Assembly: GCF_030445035.2 (NCBI RefSeq) | Contig: NC_080680.1 | Coordinates: 94,989,157-95,053,156, forward strand | Reading direction: 5' to 3' | DNA: 64,000 nucleotides | DNA from: Dasypus novemcinctus | Lineage: Eukaryota; Chordata; Mammalia; Cingulata; Dasypodidae | In this document: positions 1 to 11,724 of the stretch, piece after piece | Numbering within the stretch: the first letter of the stretch is position 1 | How the letters are laid out: each line of letters opens with the position of its first letter | Position numbers and translations under genes: made by a program | The notes under the pieces: model-generated | Databases searched by the model: none | What the model saw: the letters and a program-made list of their open reading frames with translations, nothing else | Told to the model about the DNA's origin: nothing

Positions 1-1625
1 ACATGGATTTACGAAGTGCAGTAATTGTACTTGCGCTCTTGCTCGGCCATATAAAACGTGGGCTCGCTGGAGTCCTGTCACATCATTTTCAGTGATCAGA
101 ACTCTACTGGGAGTGTACGTTTGCCCACCTTTCTTACAAAACATCTTCCTAGAGCTTAGCCTGGTCAGAGCCGCCAGCTGCAGTTTGTTCAAGCGGGCTC
201 TGGAATCGCCTTCGCTGAGAAGCGCGAGTAACCACAGCTTTGTTTTCTATCAACACCGAGAGCCAGAACTGCTGTTCCTGCTGTGGCTCATAGTGTCAGT
301 GGGATAGCTAGAATCTAGGACATGGATTCCCAGTGAGTTGATCGCTCCCATTGAAACAGTCACCATTGCTGCTATTGGAACCTTCTCCAGAACAGAACCT
401 GACAGCGGATCAGAAGTGCAGCCCTGGAAGCAGCGAAGGAAGGGTTTTCAGTGGTTGCCCCAATCAGAGTAATCGTCCCACATTCCAAGTTAGGAAGGAA
501 AATATCCTGCTGAGATTTATTGAACGATGAATCTCCGCAATAAAAACGACAGTTTTCCTTTTGAAAAAGCTCTTTTCACTTTGAGCTTGTTTTACGACAC
601 CTCGCACATCAGTTTTCTTGGCATTTGTTGCAGACAATGACACACGCCTAATGCTACGTTTCTTGCTATCGCTGGCTATGATGGGAGCTAGAGTGGTGTT
701 GCAACAGCCCGGCGGCCCCCACGGGATCCGGGAGGGGATTTCGTTGTCTCCAGGAGGGACCTGAGCAGGGTCTCCAGTTCCACCATTCTGCTTTGCCCCA
801 AGTAGTCCTGCAGCGCGTCAGGATGCTTTTTAAAGGTCAGAAGCTTGCCCTCCAGCATCTGCCTGACTTCTTCGGCAGCCGATGCCCGGGGATGAGGGCG
901 CCCCCGCACCGCCGACCCCGGCCGCCGCCCGCAAAGCTGCGTCATCAGCACCCCAGGCTTCTGGTGGTTCTCGCCAAGCGGATCCACAGCCAGGTCTCCA
1001 TCCGGGTCTCAGCCGCGACGCCATCTGCCCCCGCCTCCGCCTCCTCCTGCACCTCCTCCACCTCTCAGCTGCACGCTTTCCCCGCCGGGGTGGCCGCAGG
1101 GGTCAGCCTCTTGCTCCACCTCTGCCTCCCTGGGCTGCTGGACCGCGCCACACGGAAGTCCGGGAGGAGGCGGGAGCGGGGTGGCGCGTCGTGGCTCTCG
1201 GTGTCGCCCTCGCTGCCCTGGCCGCCGTCGGAGCGGCGAGCTTCTTCAGAGCCGGAGCTCCGACAACCACTTCCGCTTGGGGCGCGGGGGACGAGGGCGC
1301 CTAGGCTCGGTCCCCTGCGCCGTGTGGCCGGGTCCTGGGCTCCGCGTGCTCTTCGGGGTTGACTGCACGCCGCGGTCCAGGTGCGAGTCGATGTGCGCGG
1401 CGGGCATCACCTGCTGGCACACGGGGCACTGCACCTGGTGCAGCTGCGACGGGCAAGAGGCCTGCCTTGGGCCGGCTCACCTCCAGGGCGGCCGCAGCAG
1501 CGCCTCCTCGCGCAGAGGCCTCACGACTAGCCGCTGCGCAGTCCCCGCACCGCGCGACCTTCCGCCACGCGGCTGGACACGCGCAGGCCCGCGGAGGGTT
1601 ATCGCGTGCTTTACATCTCCAGCCT
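1..1625 (-). pseudogene. WRNIP1: WRNIP1 processed pseudogene (3' end beyond window)
   Basis: WRNIP1 is a nuclear AAA+ ATPase with an N-terminal ubiquitin-binding UBZ4 finger that works at stalled replication forks. Read on the minus strand, the UBZ4 segment (QCPVCQQVMPAAHIDSHLD) lies at about 1434-1375, the segment RPHPRASAAEEVRQMLEGK at about 905-850, and the AAA+ core follows from about 740 down to base 1, around residue 520 of about 665. No intron interrupts regions that are separate exons in the gene, so this is a retrocopy. It is dead: the start codon reads CTG (1486-1484), the last zinc-binding Cys of the UBZ finger is Gly, the Walker A Lys is Asn (GPPGCCNTT), the Walker B FIDEIHR reads FIAEIHR, and there are several frameshifts. 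The GC-rich stretch at 1487-1625 is the copied 5'UTR. The poly(A) end lies left of the window. Confidence 0.92.
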
Positions 1626-2330
1626 CAGGTGATGACTCCCCGCCCCTTTCTATATTTACTTTTAAATCTTTTATTGTCACGTTAATTCAAGAAGAGAGCC
1701 AAATATTATTTCACAGTGATGTGTTCACCCTCCTGACAACTTTTAACATTTTGCCTCTCAAGTATTAAATATCTTTTTTTATTTCAAACTGTCTTTGTGA
1801 TAGTCCAGAGGACCCCTGGAAAATCACCAGTAATCTGCTTTTTCACCTTGTAAATAGAGAGGTGCTAAAAATAAAGGTATTTAGTATGTTATAAATTGCA
1901 TGAGAGGTGTTACATTAGAAGCCACCGCTCATACACCTCACCTAAAACCACAGTTTTCCCCAAATGATAACTCACCATCTATCGCCACTGTCCTGGGACC
2001 AGGAATCCATTTCCTTTTTCCTGAGAATTGAACTTAAACTAACCAATCCTTGACTTCCATGGAAAGTCTACTAACCACAACCCCTGGAACACAATAAAGG
2101 CATCTGTCCAACCTCCCTTTTGTTCTGCCTATGTGCTCCCTGCTGGCTGTTTGAGCAAACCAAGTCAATCCCTCTTCTCATTGACCCACTCATGGAATCC
2201 CCCTCTCTCTGGGACCTGTGAGTAGTAAACACTCTTTCTCATGCATTATGAACTCTGTTTCCCACTGTGTTGTACGCAACCTTCACCCAGACCCACATTT
2301 AAAATTCAATATAACTAATTTGGAAGTCAG
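1626..2330. other. AT-rich interval with a possible solo LTR (about 1920-2290)
   Basis: No gene is visible. The part at about 1920-2290 looks like a retroviral LTR: pyrimidine-rich, with a poly(A) signal (aataaa near 2093) followed by a C/T-rich stretch like an R-U5 region. I cannot name the family, and the ends are not sharp. If it is an LTR it is an old, decayed fossil. Confidence 0.3.
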
Positions 2331-3600
2331 GGAGATATTTTCTGGAATTCTCTTCTGAAAACTTTCTTATTTTGCCTTTCATATTTAGGCTTCTATTTCA
2401 CCAGGCATAGATTTTTGTGATAGTTGTTGTGAAGTAAGGGGTCCAGTGTATTTTTCGTTGTTGTTGTTAGTTCATGTCCAATTAAATGTCCTTTATTGAC
2501 AATTCCATTCTTTCCCCATTACTGTGCAGGGCTACCTCTGCCACATACTGTCATGTGTGAGCTTTCTCTTCTATTCCATATGCCAATTCTTCATTGTCTT
2601 TGCTAACTATAGATTGGAAGTAAATATATCTGGCAGAGAAAGTCCTCCTGCTTTGTACTCCCTCAAACCCATCTTGGTTACTTTTTTTTAGTACTTCTTT
2701 TTCAAATTTTAAAATCTGCATGTTGATTTCAATATTTATATGTCATTTGTTTGCACACACAAACTTGAATTTTTATGTGGTTACACTGATTCAAATAATC
2801 AGTTCAGAGAGGAGGCTCTCAATAATAGTCTTCCAACTCCTGACTGTTATACATCTATTTATTCTTTTTATGTTGAGATCTTGTACATATTTTACCAGAT
2901 TCATTTTTGTATACTTAATATTTTTAAGTATTTGAAACCTGATATTTGTATTTCTCTTTGTTTCTGATACATACTCTTAAAGATTGCTTTTGTATTACTT
3001 TTGAATCTTGCTAAATTTTCTTATTAATTTTAATATTTTATCTTTATATGCTTTTGAGGTTTTGATTATACAATCATGCCATTTGTGAATTAAAGACAGT
3101 TTTGTTTCTTTATATATGTGTGTATATATAATTTATTTTTCTTCCTTTTGTCTACTTGTTGGCACCTTCACTACGATACTGAATAGTAGTGCTGAGCGCA
3201 GTTGTGTTGGTCCTGATTTTGACAGCAAAGATTTAACTATTTCACTTGAGTGGAATATATGTTGTTGTTTTTTAAAAACAAACACCTTTTTATACAAGAT
3301 TGAGAAAATTTCTTATCTTCCTTTGGTTAAAGAACTTATTGTGACTGAACGTTGAATTATTTCAAATGCTTTTTTTTCCATCTGTTGAGATCATCATAAT
3401 TTTTTCTCTCTTCTGTTAATGTGGTGAATTACTTTGATTTTTTTAAAAGCATTTTGAATTTTTAAAAATCATTCAAAGAGACATCATTTTAAAAACTTGC
3501 TAGTGCCTTCAACACTTTATATTGATTTTCTGCTCCTCAGTAAGTAGGGCTTGATCTTCTCATGGACAATTTAGCACACACGGAACAACCTGGATTCTGA
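2330..3600 (-). mobile_element. Old L1 (L1M type), 3' part, antisense
   Basis: T-rich antisense L1 sequence. The stretch around 2990-3240 lines up with the well-known ORF2 antisense order (tcttgctaaattt..., then gaatagtagtgctgag...), and the L1 continues at 5836-6485 after an ERV fragment. It is heavily diverged, with no open frame of note. Confidence 0.75.
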
Positions 3601-3604
3601 TGTC

Positions 3605-5830
3605 ATGCTTTTTTTTGTTTGTTCTTGTTTTGTCCTAGACAACCTCATAATCACTTTAAGTCTTACCAAAGGAACCTCTTAAAGTTGCCTGACCGTGAGC
3701 TACATGCAACATGTCGATTTTTGGTGCCTTCCCAAACTTCTTAGTGTAAGGAAAAATGTCTATGTGGGGAGGGGTGGCTGCTCTCTGGAACGAGTGGAGA
3801 CCACCTAGAGAATATTGGGTCCAGAAAATTCCGGCAGGTATGCTGGCTGTGCTACAGGAGATAGCAGAGCAGCTGCACTTAAATAAGGAAAAGGGAGATT
3901 GCCAGATAGTAGCAGTAGGAGATTGCAGGTGACTACTGAGACAGAGAAGCAACAAAGGTCTCTATGCTCCGCTTAGAAGGAAAATTAAAAGTTTTGCAGA
4001 GTTAAGTCCTAACAGGCAGAGAGGAAAGAGTCCTAAACTGATTGACTGCACTGAGTTGATGATCAATTATATTGCAAAACTGTATAAACCGAAAGAGTTT
4101 AATGGGATATTATTTTGACAATGTTTTAAGTTTTATTCACATTTTTATTTTATTTTTTTAAAGATTTATTTTTATTTCTCTCCCCTTCCCCCTCCCCCCA
4201 TGTTGTCTGCTCTCTGTGTCCATTAACTTTGTGTTCTGTGTCGCTTGCATTCTTATCAGCGGCACCTGGAATCTTTGTCTCTTTTTGTTGTGTCATCTTG
4301 CTCTTCAGCTCTCCGTGTGTGTGGCCATTCCTGGGGAGGCTGTACTTCTTTCATGCAGGGCAGCTTCCTTTACAGGGTGAACTCTTTGCACGTGGGGCTC
4401 CCCTATACGGGGGACACCTGTGTGTGGCATGGCAGTCCTTGTGCGCATCAGCACTATGTGTGGGCCAGCTCACCACACGGGTCAGGAGGCCCTGGGTTTG
4501 AACCCTGGACTTCCCATGTGGTAGGCGGATGCTCTATCAGTTGAGCCAGATCCACTTCCCTATTCACATGTTATTTTGATCAGAATTTTTATCAAGGTGT
4601 TAAAAAGATCTTTGAGTTTTGAGTGAATTGTCTAAGTGTACTCTTGAAGACTAGTCTAGAATATAAATGTTAAATGTATGTCTGTCTAAAATGCTAAATT
4701 AGTGCTTAACTTCATTATATTGTTCAACTATTCCTAACTGGTTGCTTGCATGGTAGAATATGACCCATTGACAAAAAGACCTTCTCATTTAAAACTGAGA
4801 TTCAGCTGCTGTCTCTCAATTAAACTCGTAATTATATTTTTTCCCCGGTAAGGGAACAGGTGCATAAGCCCAGGCCTTTATCAGGATATGCTGTATATAA
4901 TAGTTTAGGATGGTTAATGGCTAAGTCTGTCATCATAGATTATATCACTCCTGTCTGCATTGAATGACGAGGGAATCCGTGATATGGGGTGGTTACACCC
5001 TGAGTTCTGTAATTTTATTATCAAGCCTAGATGTAAAGTGCACCCCCGTTGGTTCTACCCATTGGCCATTTTTGTGCCAGGTGGTGCTACTATTGTCACT
5101 GAAAAGCAAATCACACTGCTCAAGTCCTTAATGACTCCAAAGGAGCAACTTTCTTATTAAAGGATGAAATTACCCAACTACAAAAGGTTGCTTTACAAAA
5201 TAGGATGACTGTAGATATTCTTACTTTGTCATGAGGTGGGGTCTGTGCCTTCATTAATGTTCTGTGTTGTGTATATATTACTCCTATTATTCTGTTGTCT
5301 TTTATACTGTTGCTGTGAAATGTGGATGCAATGCTTCTCCTATGGTCAACCTAGGCCACTATGTGGGGGTGGATTGTGGGGACCCAGGATCTCCCCCAAG
5401 TCCTCAGCATGTAGCCACCTGCATGACCTAGATATAACTTAAAGGTTAACAACCCTCCCCAGAGGGGAGAGAATGTATAGATGTTATCTTAAACTATAAT
5501 CTTCCCAAAGCAGTAACCATCCTTTGTAAATGTCCTTCCTAGGAGAGTAGTGAATACATCACCACCCCATGTATGTGTGTCATCTGACTCTAGCAGGAAC
5601 TCTCTTCTCATACCCTATGAAATGTCCTTGTTCTGAAACCTCTTATATATCACCCCTCATTTTCTCATCTCTTTATGGAGCACTGTCTTCATTCATTTCT
5701 TTGACCAGCCACTATCAAAGAATTTCTCCTGTTTGTAAGTCCCAATAAAGCTTATGTCTGATTCTCTGCCCAGTGCATTCTTTGGCCTTCCGGCTGCACC
5801 AATTTATACTCTTCAGGAGTTTCACCAGAG
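3605..5830 (+). mobile_element. Endogenous retrovirus fragment (class I-like): env part plus 3' LTR, broken
   Basis: This is a fossil provirus remnant. Sequence at about 4740-5300 is env-derived. The transmembrane subunit is recognisable near 5165-5290 from its leucine-rich heptad region followed by the CX6CC cysteine motif that is typical of gamma-type envelopes. A probable 3' LTR runs from about 5376 to 5825, with a poly(A) signal (aataaa near 5744). The part at 3605-4130 is probably internal provirus as well, but less certain. A SINE (4143-4560) sits inside. No 5' LTR is seen and the element is broken in several places. It is inserted in an old L1, so it is younger than that L1 and older than the SINE. 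Confidence 0.6.
4143..4560 (-). mobile_element. DAS-type SINE (type I), target duplication tattcacat
   Basis: Minus-strand tRNA-derived SINE. Its head with the B-box-like ggttcaaaccc motif is at the right and its A-rich tail (T-rich on this strand) is at the left. The 9-bp duplication tattcacat flanks it at 4134-4142 and 4561-4569. It lies inside the ERV fragment. Confidence 0.9.
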
Positions 5831-5835
5831 AGGTG

Positions 5836-6485
5836 TAAATTTTGTTAATCTTTGCAGAGAATAGTATTTTAGCTTTTTTGAGATTCTTTATTGTATGTCT
5901 TTTTCTATTTCATTATTTTTCACTTTGTTTATGACTTTTTTTCTGTTATGCTCCTGCATTGATTTTGCTGTTCTTTTTCTAACTTCTTTAGATGGATGCT
6001 CATTTCATTACTTGGCAGCTGTTTTTCCCTTTTTTTTCCTTTTTCATGTATGGCTGTAAATTTCTTCTAGATAATGTTTTAGTTGCATCCCACATGTTCT
6101 GAAATGCAACATATTTGTTGTCAATTGACATAAAAATAATTTTAATATTCATTATTACATTCTCTTTTAATCCTAGATTATTCCCAGGTGTGTTTCTTAA
6201 TTCCTACTTACATGGGGATTTTAAATTTGTATTTTTATTATTAATTTTTAGTTTAATTGCATTTTGGTCTAATTTCAAACCTTTGATATTTGTTGACTTA
6301 TCCTGTTTTGTAAATGTTCCTTGTGTGCTTGAAAATAATGTATTCTTTGCGAGTGTTGAATGGAGGGTTCTATATACCTGTATTTGGTTAACATTGTTAA
6401 TTGTGATTTTCATACTTTCTGTATCTTTACTGAGGTTTGTCTACTTGTTCTATTAATTACCCAGAGAAGTTTTAAAAATCTTTCA
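5836..6485 (-). mobile_element. Old L1 (L1M type), continuation, antisense
   Basis: This continues the L1 of 2330-3600 beyond the ERV fragment, in the order expected for antisense ORF2 (near 6120-6400: ...cacatgttctg, ...ttgcattttggtc, ...gtattctttgcgagtgttgaatgg). It is strongly diverged and non-coding. Confidence 0.75.
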
Positions 6486-6486
6486 C

Positions 6487-6935
6487 TAAGTGGAAGATGG
6501 TAGATTTAGTTATGTACCCTGAAAAAAAAAATGTACCCACATTAATCCCATTAATGTGGGTGTGAATCCATTGTAAATAGGACCTTTTGGAGATGTTATT
6601 TTTAGGTAAGGCATGACCCACTAAATCAGAATGGTTCTGAATCCTATTCCTGGAGTCCTTATAAAGAGGAAGCCATGGGAGGAGCCTGAAGATGGACGTC
6701 AAAGTCAGCAGGAAGCCGGAAGTCAGCAGGAAGCCAGAAGTCAGCAGGGAACCAGAATCGGAAAGGAGAGCACATCACATGTGCCCATGTGGGAAAGCCA
6801 AGAAATGCAAGGATTGCCAGCCAGCCAGAATGCTACCACCCAGGAGGAAGCAAGCCTTTCTGCCTCTAAAACTGTGACTCCATAAGTTCCTGCTTTTTAA
6901 GCTAACCCATTTTGTGGTAGACACTAAAAAAAATT
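6487..6935 (+). mobile_element. Solo LTR, ERVL-MaLR type
   Basis: It matches the general plan of MLT1-like MaLR LTRs: tatgtaccctg near the start, then gtgtgaatccattgtaaatagg, gtccttataaagagg, and a 3' end with aagctaacccattttgtggtag. A fossil LTR with no internal region attached. It contains a small tandem repeat (6703-6756). Confidence 0.65.
6703..6756 (+). repeat. Tandem repeat, three 18-bp units
   Basis: Three consecutive copies of agtcagcaggaagccaga, differing by only a few bases, inside the MaLR LTR. The period is a multiple of three, which opens a frame by chance. Confidence 0.9.
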
Positions 6936-6984
6936 AGAATTGAAATGAATTGTCATTTGATAATAATATAGCTAGGCCTATATA

Positions 6985-9849
6985 TATATATTTTTTCACT
7001 TAAAATTTATTGAAGTATATCACTCATAAATAAACTTACATAAACAATAAATATATAGTAAAAGTTGTGAACTTATTAAATAAATATGCATAACATTATA
7101 CAGGGCTCTCATACCTCACCCCACTACCAATACCCTGCATTGTAAAACATTTTTAACAAATGATGAAAGAGCATTCTCAAAATATTACTACTAACAAAGT
7201 ATATTGCCTTTGGTGTATTTTTCCTCCAAACCACCCTATTATTATCTTTTAAAGTATATTTTATTACAGAAGTTGTGAACTTACAAAACAGTCATGCACA
7301 TGTGTAGAATTCCTATACAACACCCCTTCACCAACACACCACACCTTGGTGGAATGTTTGCTACAGGTTATGAGATAATATCATCGGACTATTACTACCA
7401 ACCATGGTCCATAGCATAATACATTTGGCACACTTTCCATACACACCCCCCCCCCCAATTATCAACACAGTACATCTTTGGCATTGATGTAAGAATATTA
7501 CAGTATTGCTGTTAACCACAGTCCACAGGTCACACCAATTGTATTTTCCCCATGTTTCTCCACATTCCCACCATCCTGCAATGGGGATATACATATGCTC
7601 TAGCTCACAAAGAACACTCTTACATCTGCACAATCAGCCACAATTCTCATCCATCTCTGGATTTACTGTGTTATTCGGTCCCTATATTATTCTCTAGCCT
7701 GCTTTCAATTGACATTTACATCCCCATACTACCCCTTTGAGCCACATTCCCATTTATAAACCAGTTGTTACTCACTGTAATGTGTCACCATCAACTCTAT
7801 ATATATCCATACTTTTACAGTAAATTTAACTAAAACTTCTACATACATTAAGCATCAGTCCTTTTCAGCCCTCCTTTTATCTCCTTTAAGAATCCACCAG
7901 GTCTTGAAGATGTTTTCCTACATTTTCTTCTAGAAACTTTATGGTTCTTGCTTTTATATTTAGGTCTTTGATTAATTTTGAGTTAGTTTTATATAAGGTC
8001 TGAGATAGGGGTCTTCTTTGTTTTGGCTATGGATGTCCAGTTCTTCCAGCACCATTTGTTGAATAGACTCTTCTTATCCATCTGGGTATGTCTGACTGAC
8101 TTGTCAAAAATTGCTTGACCATAGATATGAGAGTCTGTTCCTGAACCATCGGTTCAGTTCTATTGGCCTATGTGCCTATTTATTTATTTATTTTTAATTA
8201 AAAAAATTTATTTCTCTCCCCTCCCCCCCAGTTGTCTGCTCTCTGTGTCCATTTGCTGTGTGTTCTTCTGTGACCGCCTCTCACCTTATCAGTGGCAGGT
8301 CTGGGATTTGAACTGCGGACCTCCCATGTGGTAGGCAGATGCCCTATCCATTGGGCCAAGTCCGCTTCCCTTTGTGTCTTTCTTTATGCCAGTACCATGC
8401 TGTGTGTTTTTTTTTAACCACTGTAGCTATGTAATATGATTTAAAAGTCTGGAAGTGAGAGTCCTCCAACTTTGCTTTTCCTTTTTAAGATGTTTCTGGG
8501 TATTTGGGATCCTTTACCCTTCCAAATAAATTTGATAATTGTGTTTTCCATTTGTTTAAAAAATGCTGGTGGAAATTTTATTGGAATTGCTTTGAGTCTC
8601 TATATCCATTTGGGTAGAACTGATATCTTAATGGCGTTTAGTCTTCCACCCCATGAGCATGGAAAGTTCTTTCAATTATTTAGGTATTGATTTATTTTAA
8701 CTATGCATGGTGGTTGTCTGAATACCAGTGCTTTACATCCTTGGTTAAGTTTATTCCTAAATATTTGATTCTTTTAGTTGCTATTGTAAATGGAATTTTT
8801 CCCCTGACTTCCTCCTCAGATTGTGAATTACTAGTGCCTTTTAAAGTCTATTTCATCTAAGTATAGCTTCTCCAGCTTATATTTTTGGTTGCTGTATGAA
8901 TGGAATATCTTTTTCCAGTCTTTCACTTTCAATCTATTGGTATCGTTGGGTCTAAGGTGCATCTTGCAGACACCTTATAGATGGCTCACATTTTCTTATC
9001 CATTCCACAAGTCTGTGGAATACATTAACATTCAATGGTATTACTGTAAGGCAGTTCTTATTTCTGACCTTTGGGTTTTATCTGTCATATTTTATTTTCA
9101 CCACTTTTTTGACCCTTTTAGTTACTTTCATTCATATAATCTTTACTTCTAGACTCTCTTCCAAGCCTCTTTTTCCTGCCTTTTCTTTTCAGACTATAGT
9201 ACACCCTTTCCTGTAAAGCTGATTTCATTGTTATAAACTCTCTCAGTTTCTGTTTATCTGTGAATTTTCTAAACCCATCCTAATTTTTCAAAGACAATCT
9301 TGCTGGATATAAGATTTTTGACTGGAAGTTTTTCTCTTGCAGTATCTTAAATATATCATACCACTGCCTTCTTGCCTTCATGATTTCTGATGAGAAATCA
9401 ACCTTAATTGTATTGGGTATTCCTTATATGTTGTGCATTGCTTTTCTCTTGCTGCTCTCAGAATTCTCTCTTTGTTTTTGGCATTTGATATTCTGATTAG
9501 TATGTGTCTTGGAGTTGGTCTATTTGGATTTATTCAGATGGGAGTACATTGTTCTTCTTGGACACAGATATCTATGTGTCCTTCAATAGGACTGGGAAAT
9601 TTTCTACCATTATTTCTTCAAATATTCCTTCTGCCCTTTTCCTTTCTCTTTTCCTTCTGGGACACACATGACATGTATGTTTGCATGTCTCTTGCTGTCA
9701 TTTAGTTCCGTAAGAATTTGTTCACTTTTTTCCATGTTTTTCTTCATCTGTTCTTTTGTATGTTCACTTTTGGTGTCCATGTCTTCAAGCTCACCAATCT
9801 TTCTTCTGCCTCCTCAAATCTGCTGTTATATGATTCCAGTGTATTTTTT
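6985..9849 (-). mobile_element. Xenarthran L1 derivative, 3' half: modular 3'UTR, truncated ORF2, ORF1 C-terminal region
   Basis: Antisense L1. At 6985-7880 the 3'UTR is built of similar modules of about 200 bp (around gttgtgaacttacaaaac). From about 7900 the minus strand reads ORF2 ending in VGKHLQDLVD, well before the usual C-terminal zinc knuckle. Near 8840-8860 the sequence jumps from the RT C-terminal side to endonuclease-like sequence, so the RT catalytic core is missing. From about 9160 to 9849 it reads ORF1 C-terminal sequence (for example NAKNKERILRAAREK near 9480-9440). A short SINE interrupts it at 8178-8370. The L1 resumes at 13512. It cannot move by itself. Confidence 0.75.
8178..8370 (-). 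mobile_element. Short DAS-type SINE
   Basis: Head and tail of a DAS SINE without the usual middle part, antisense, in the L1 ORF2 remnant. The head end reads ccaagtccgcttccc and the tail begins aaaaaatttatttctctcc. Confidence 0.85.
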
Positions 9850-10175
9850 AAAAAAGATTTATTTACATCTCCTGTTGTTTGCACTTGCTGCCTGCTCTCT
9901 GTGTCTGTTCATTTGTTTTCTCTCTATGTCTGCTTATCTTCTTTCAGTAGGCACTAGGAACTGAACCGTGGACCTCCCATGTGGGAGGGAGGTGCCCAAT
10001 TGCTTGAGTCACTTGTTGTGTCTCTTGTTGTGTCAGCTCATTGCGTCAACCTGCTGTGCCAGTCTGTTACATTAGTTTGCTCTCTTGCTCATCTTTAGGA
10101 GGCACCAGAAACTGAACTTGGGACCTCCCCTGTGGGAGGCAGGCACCTAACTTCTTGAGCCACATCCACTCCCCC
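9850..10175 (-). mobile_element. Dimeric tRNA-derived SINE (two heads), antisense
   Basis: Two tRNA-like heads lie in tandem (near 9945-10010 and 10095-10170), each with a B-box-like stretch and a gtgggag motif, sharing one tail. The duplication tccagtgtatttttt (9835-9849) recurs as tctagtgtatttttt at 10176-10190. Confidence 0.8.
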
Positions 10176-10198
10176 TCTAGTGTATTTTTTTTTTTTGT

Positions 10199-10623
10199 CT
10201 TTTAAAGATTTTTTATTTATTTCTCTCCCCTTCCCCCTGCCCTCTCCCCCCCCCCCCCCCAGGTTGTCTGCTCTCTGTCCATTCACTATGTGTTCTTCTG
10301 TGTCTGCTTGTATTCTTGTCAGCAGCACTGGGAATCTGTCTCTTTTTGTTACGTCATCTTGCTGTGTCAGCTCTCCATGTGTGCGGTGCCATTCCTGAGC
10401 AGGCTGCACTTTCTTTTGTGCTGGGTGGCTCTCCTTATGGGGCGCACTCCTTGCATGTGGGGCTCCCCTACGCAGGGACACCCCTGCGTGGCATGGCACT
10501 CCTTGTGCACATCAGCACTGCGCGTGGACCAGCTCCACACGGGTCAAGGAGGCCCAGGGTTTGAACCGTGGACCTCCCATGTGGTAGGCAGGCACTCTAT
10601 CCATTGAGCCAAATCCACTTTCC
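10199..10623 (-). mobile_element. DAS-type SINE (type I) forming the 3' end of the RASGEF1C-like insertion
   Basis: Near full-length antisense SINE with its A-tail at the left, next to a tagtgtatttt copy at 10178-10188. On its right it runs directly into the RASGEF1-type segment, and the matching target copy is only found at 13510. SINE and genic segment therefore look like one inserted unit. Confidence 0.8.
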
Positions 10624-11724
10624 ATGTTTTTAGTTTTTTTAATGCACATAATTTAGCAGGACATGTCTCTATTGAATCAAAATTCACTCCCAAACTATTT
10701 CCTGTTTGTCCATTTATTTAGATGCTTTCCAGTTGGTTAACCTCAAGTTACCCACTGATCATCTGCTCCCCCTCTGACTGTGGGGATAGTATTTGCCCTC
10801 CTTTTGTCTTCAGCATCCTCTCATTTTCTCACTAATTTCTGCACAATTACAGAAAGCGACCTGGGGATCTCCTCAGTCCATCTCTAAACTCCTGAGAATG
10901 CCACGGTACTCCATGTTTATGGAGCACCTACTGTGTGCATCCCCAGGATGTCACGGGGTTCTCACACCTCCTGCCTCAGGCCAGAGTTCTGTCCTTTGGC
11001 CCGTCTTAGCTCACCCAGTGCCTGCCAGGTGGAAGGTCTGGAGCTGACTGTCCTCTCTCAGTTGAGCAGTCTGCTGCCTACCTAGAGCAGAAGTGAGTGC
11101 AGAAATGCCTGAGAGAGTCTCTGGGGGCAGCCATGGCTCTCTAGGTGCCGCCAAGGCCTCCCGAACTGGGCATTTCACGGTTTGAGCACCCCCTGCCTCT
11201 GGCCGGGCAAGCATCGCTCCCGGTTCCCTGGAGTTCTGGGAAGCTCCCTCCTGAGCTCAGTCTGCCTGGGGAGGAGCACGTGGCACTCCCGGGGTCCTGC
11301 CCCCCCCACCAGCTTGTCCTTAGGGCCAGGTCCTGTCACTGCCGCCCATGGAGGGGGCCTCAGAGGGGCAGTGTGATCAGTGCAGTGGAGAGCTGGGGTG
11401 AGGGAGCAGGGAAGGCAAGCAGACCCAACACATCTGCCTCCTTCCCTGGCCGGCCCCTGGGGTGACCAGGCGTGGCTGTCCTCCTCCTCTTCCTCCTTCG
11501 TCCAGGGCCCCGCCCCAGCCGTGGTCCTCTGGGCCTTTCCTGGGCTCCCTGAGCCTCCCCTGGCCTCAGCATTGGCCTTCCTGAGCCCGTACCTGCCGAG
11601 TCTGTCCAACAAGCCCCGATTTGCTAGGAGCCCCCAAATGGCAGGGCTGGCCATGACACACCCATGGGGTCCCTTGGCCCAGAATAAGTGTCTTGGTGCT
11701 GGGAAGGCTTCCAGAGTATGGAGA

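Noticed and set aside
688-1768. Several overlapping open frames of 60-195 codons on both strands in a CpG-rich block, looking like a CpG-island gene start
   Set aside because: The block is the GC-rich first exon and 5'UTR of WRNIP1 carried in a retrocopy. Low stop density comes from base composition.
10095-10607. Frames of 70-135 codons repeated in similar form at 14.1, 17.6, 18.4, 23.7, 33.7, 50.0, 59.7, 60.2 and 61.4 kb
   Set aside because: They are the two strands of the SINE body. The recurrent peptides (for example SRRPRV or GPPMW endings) are repeat-derived.
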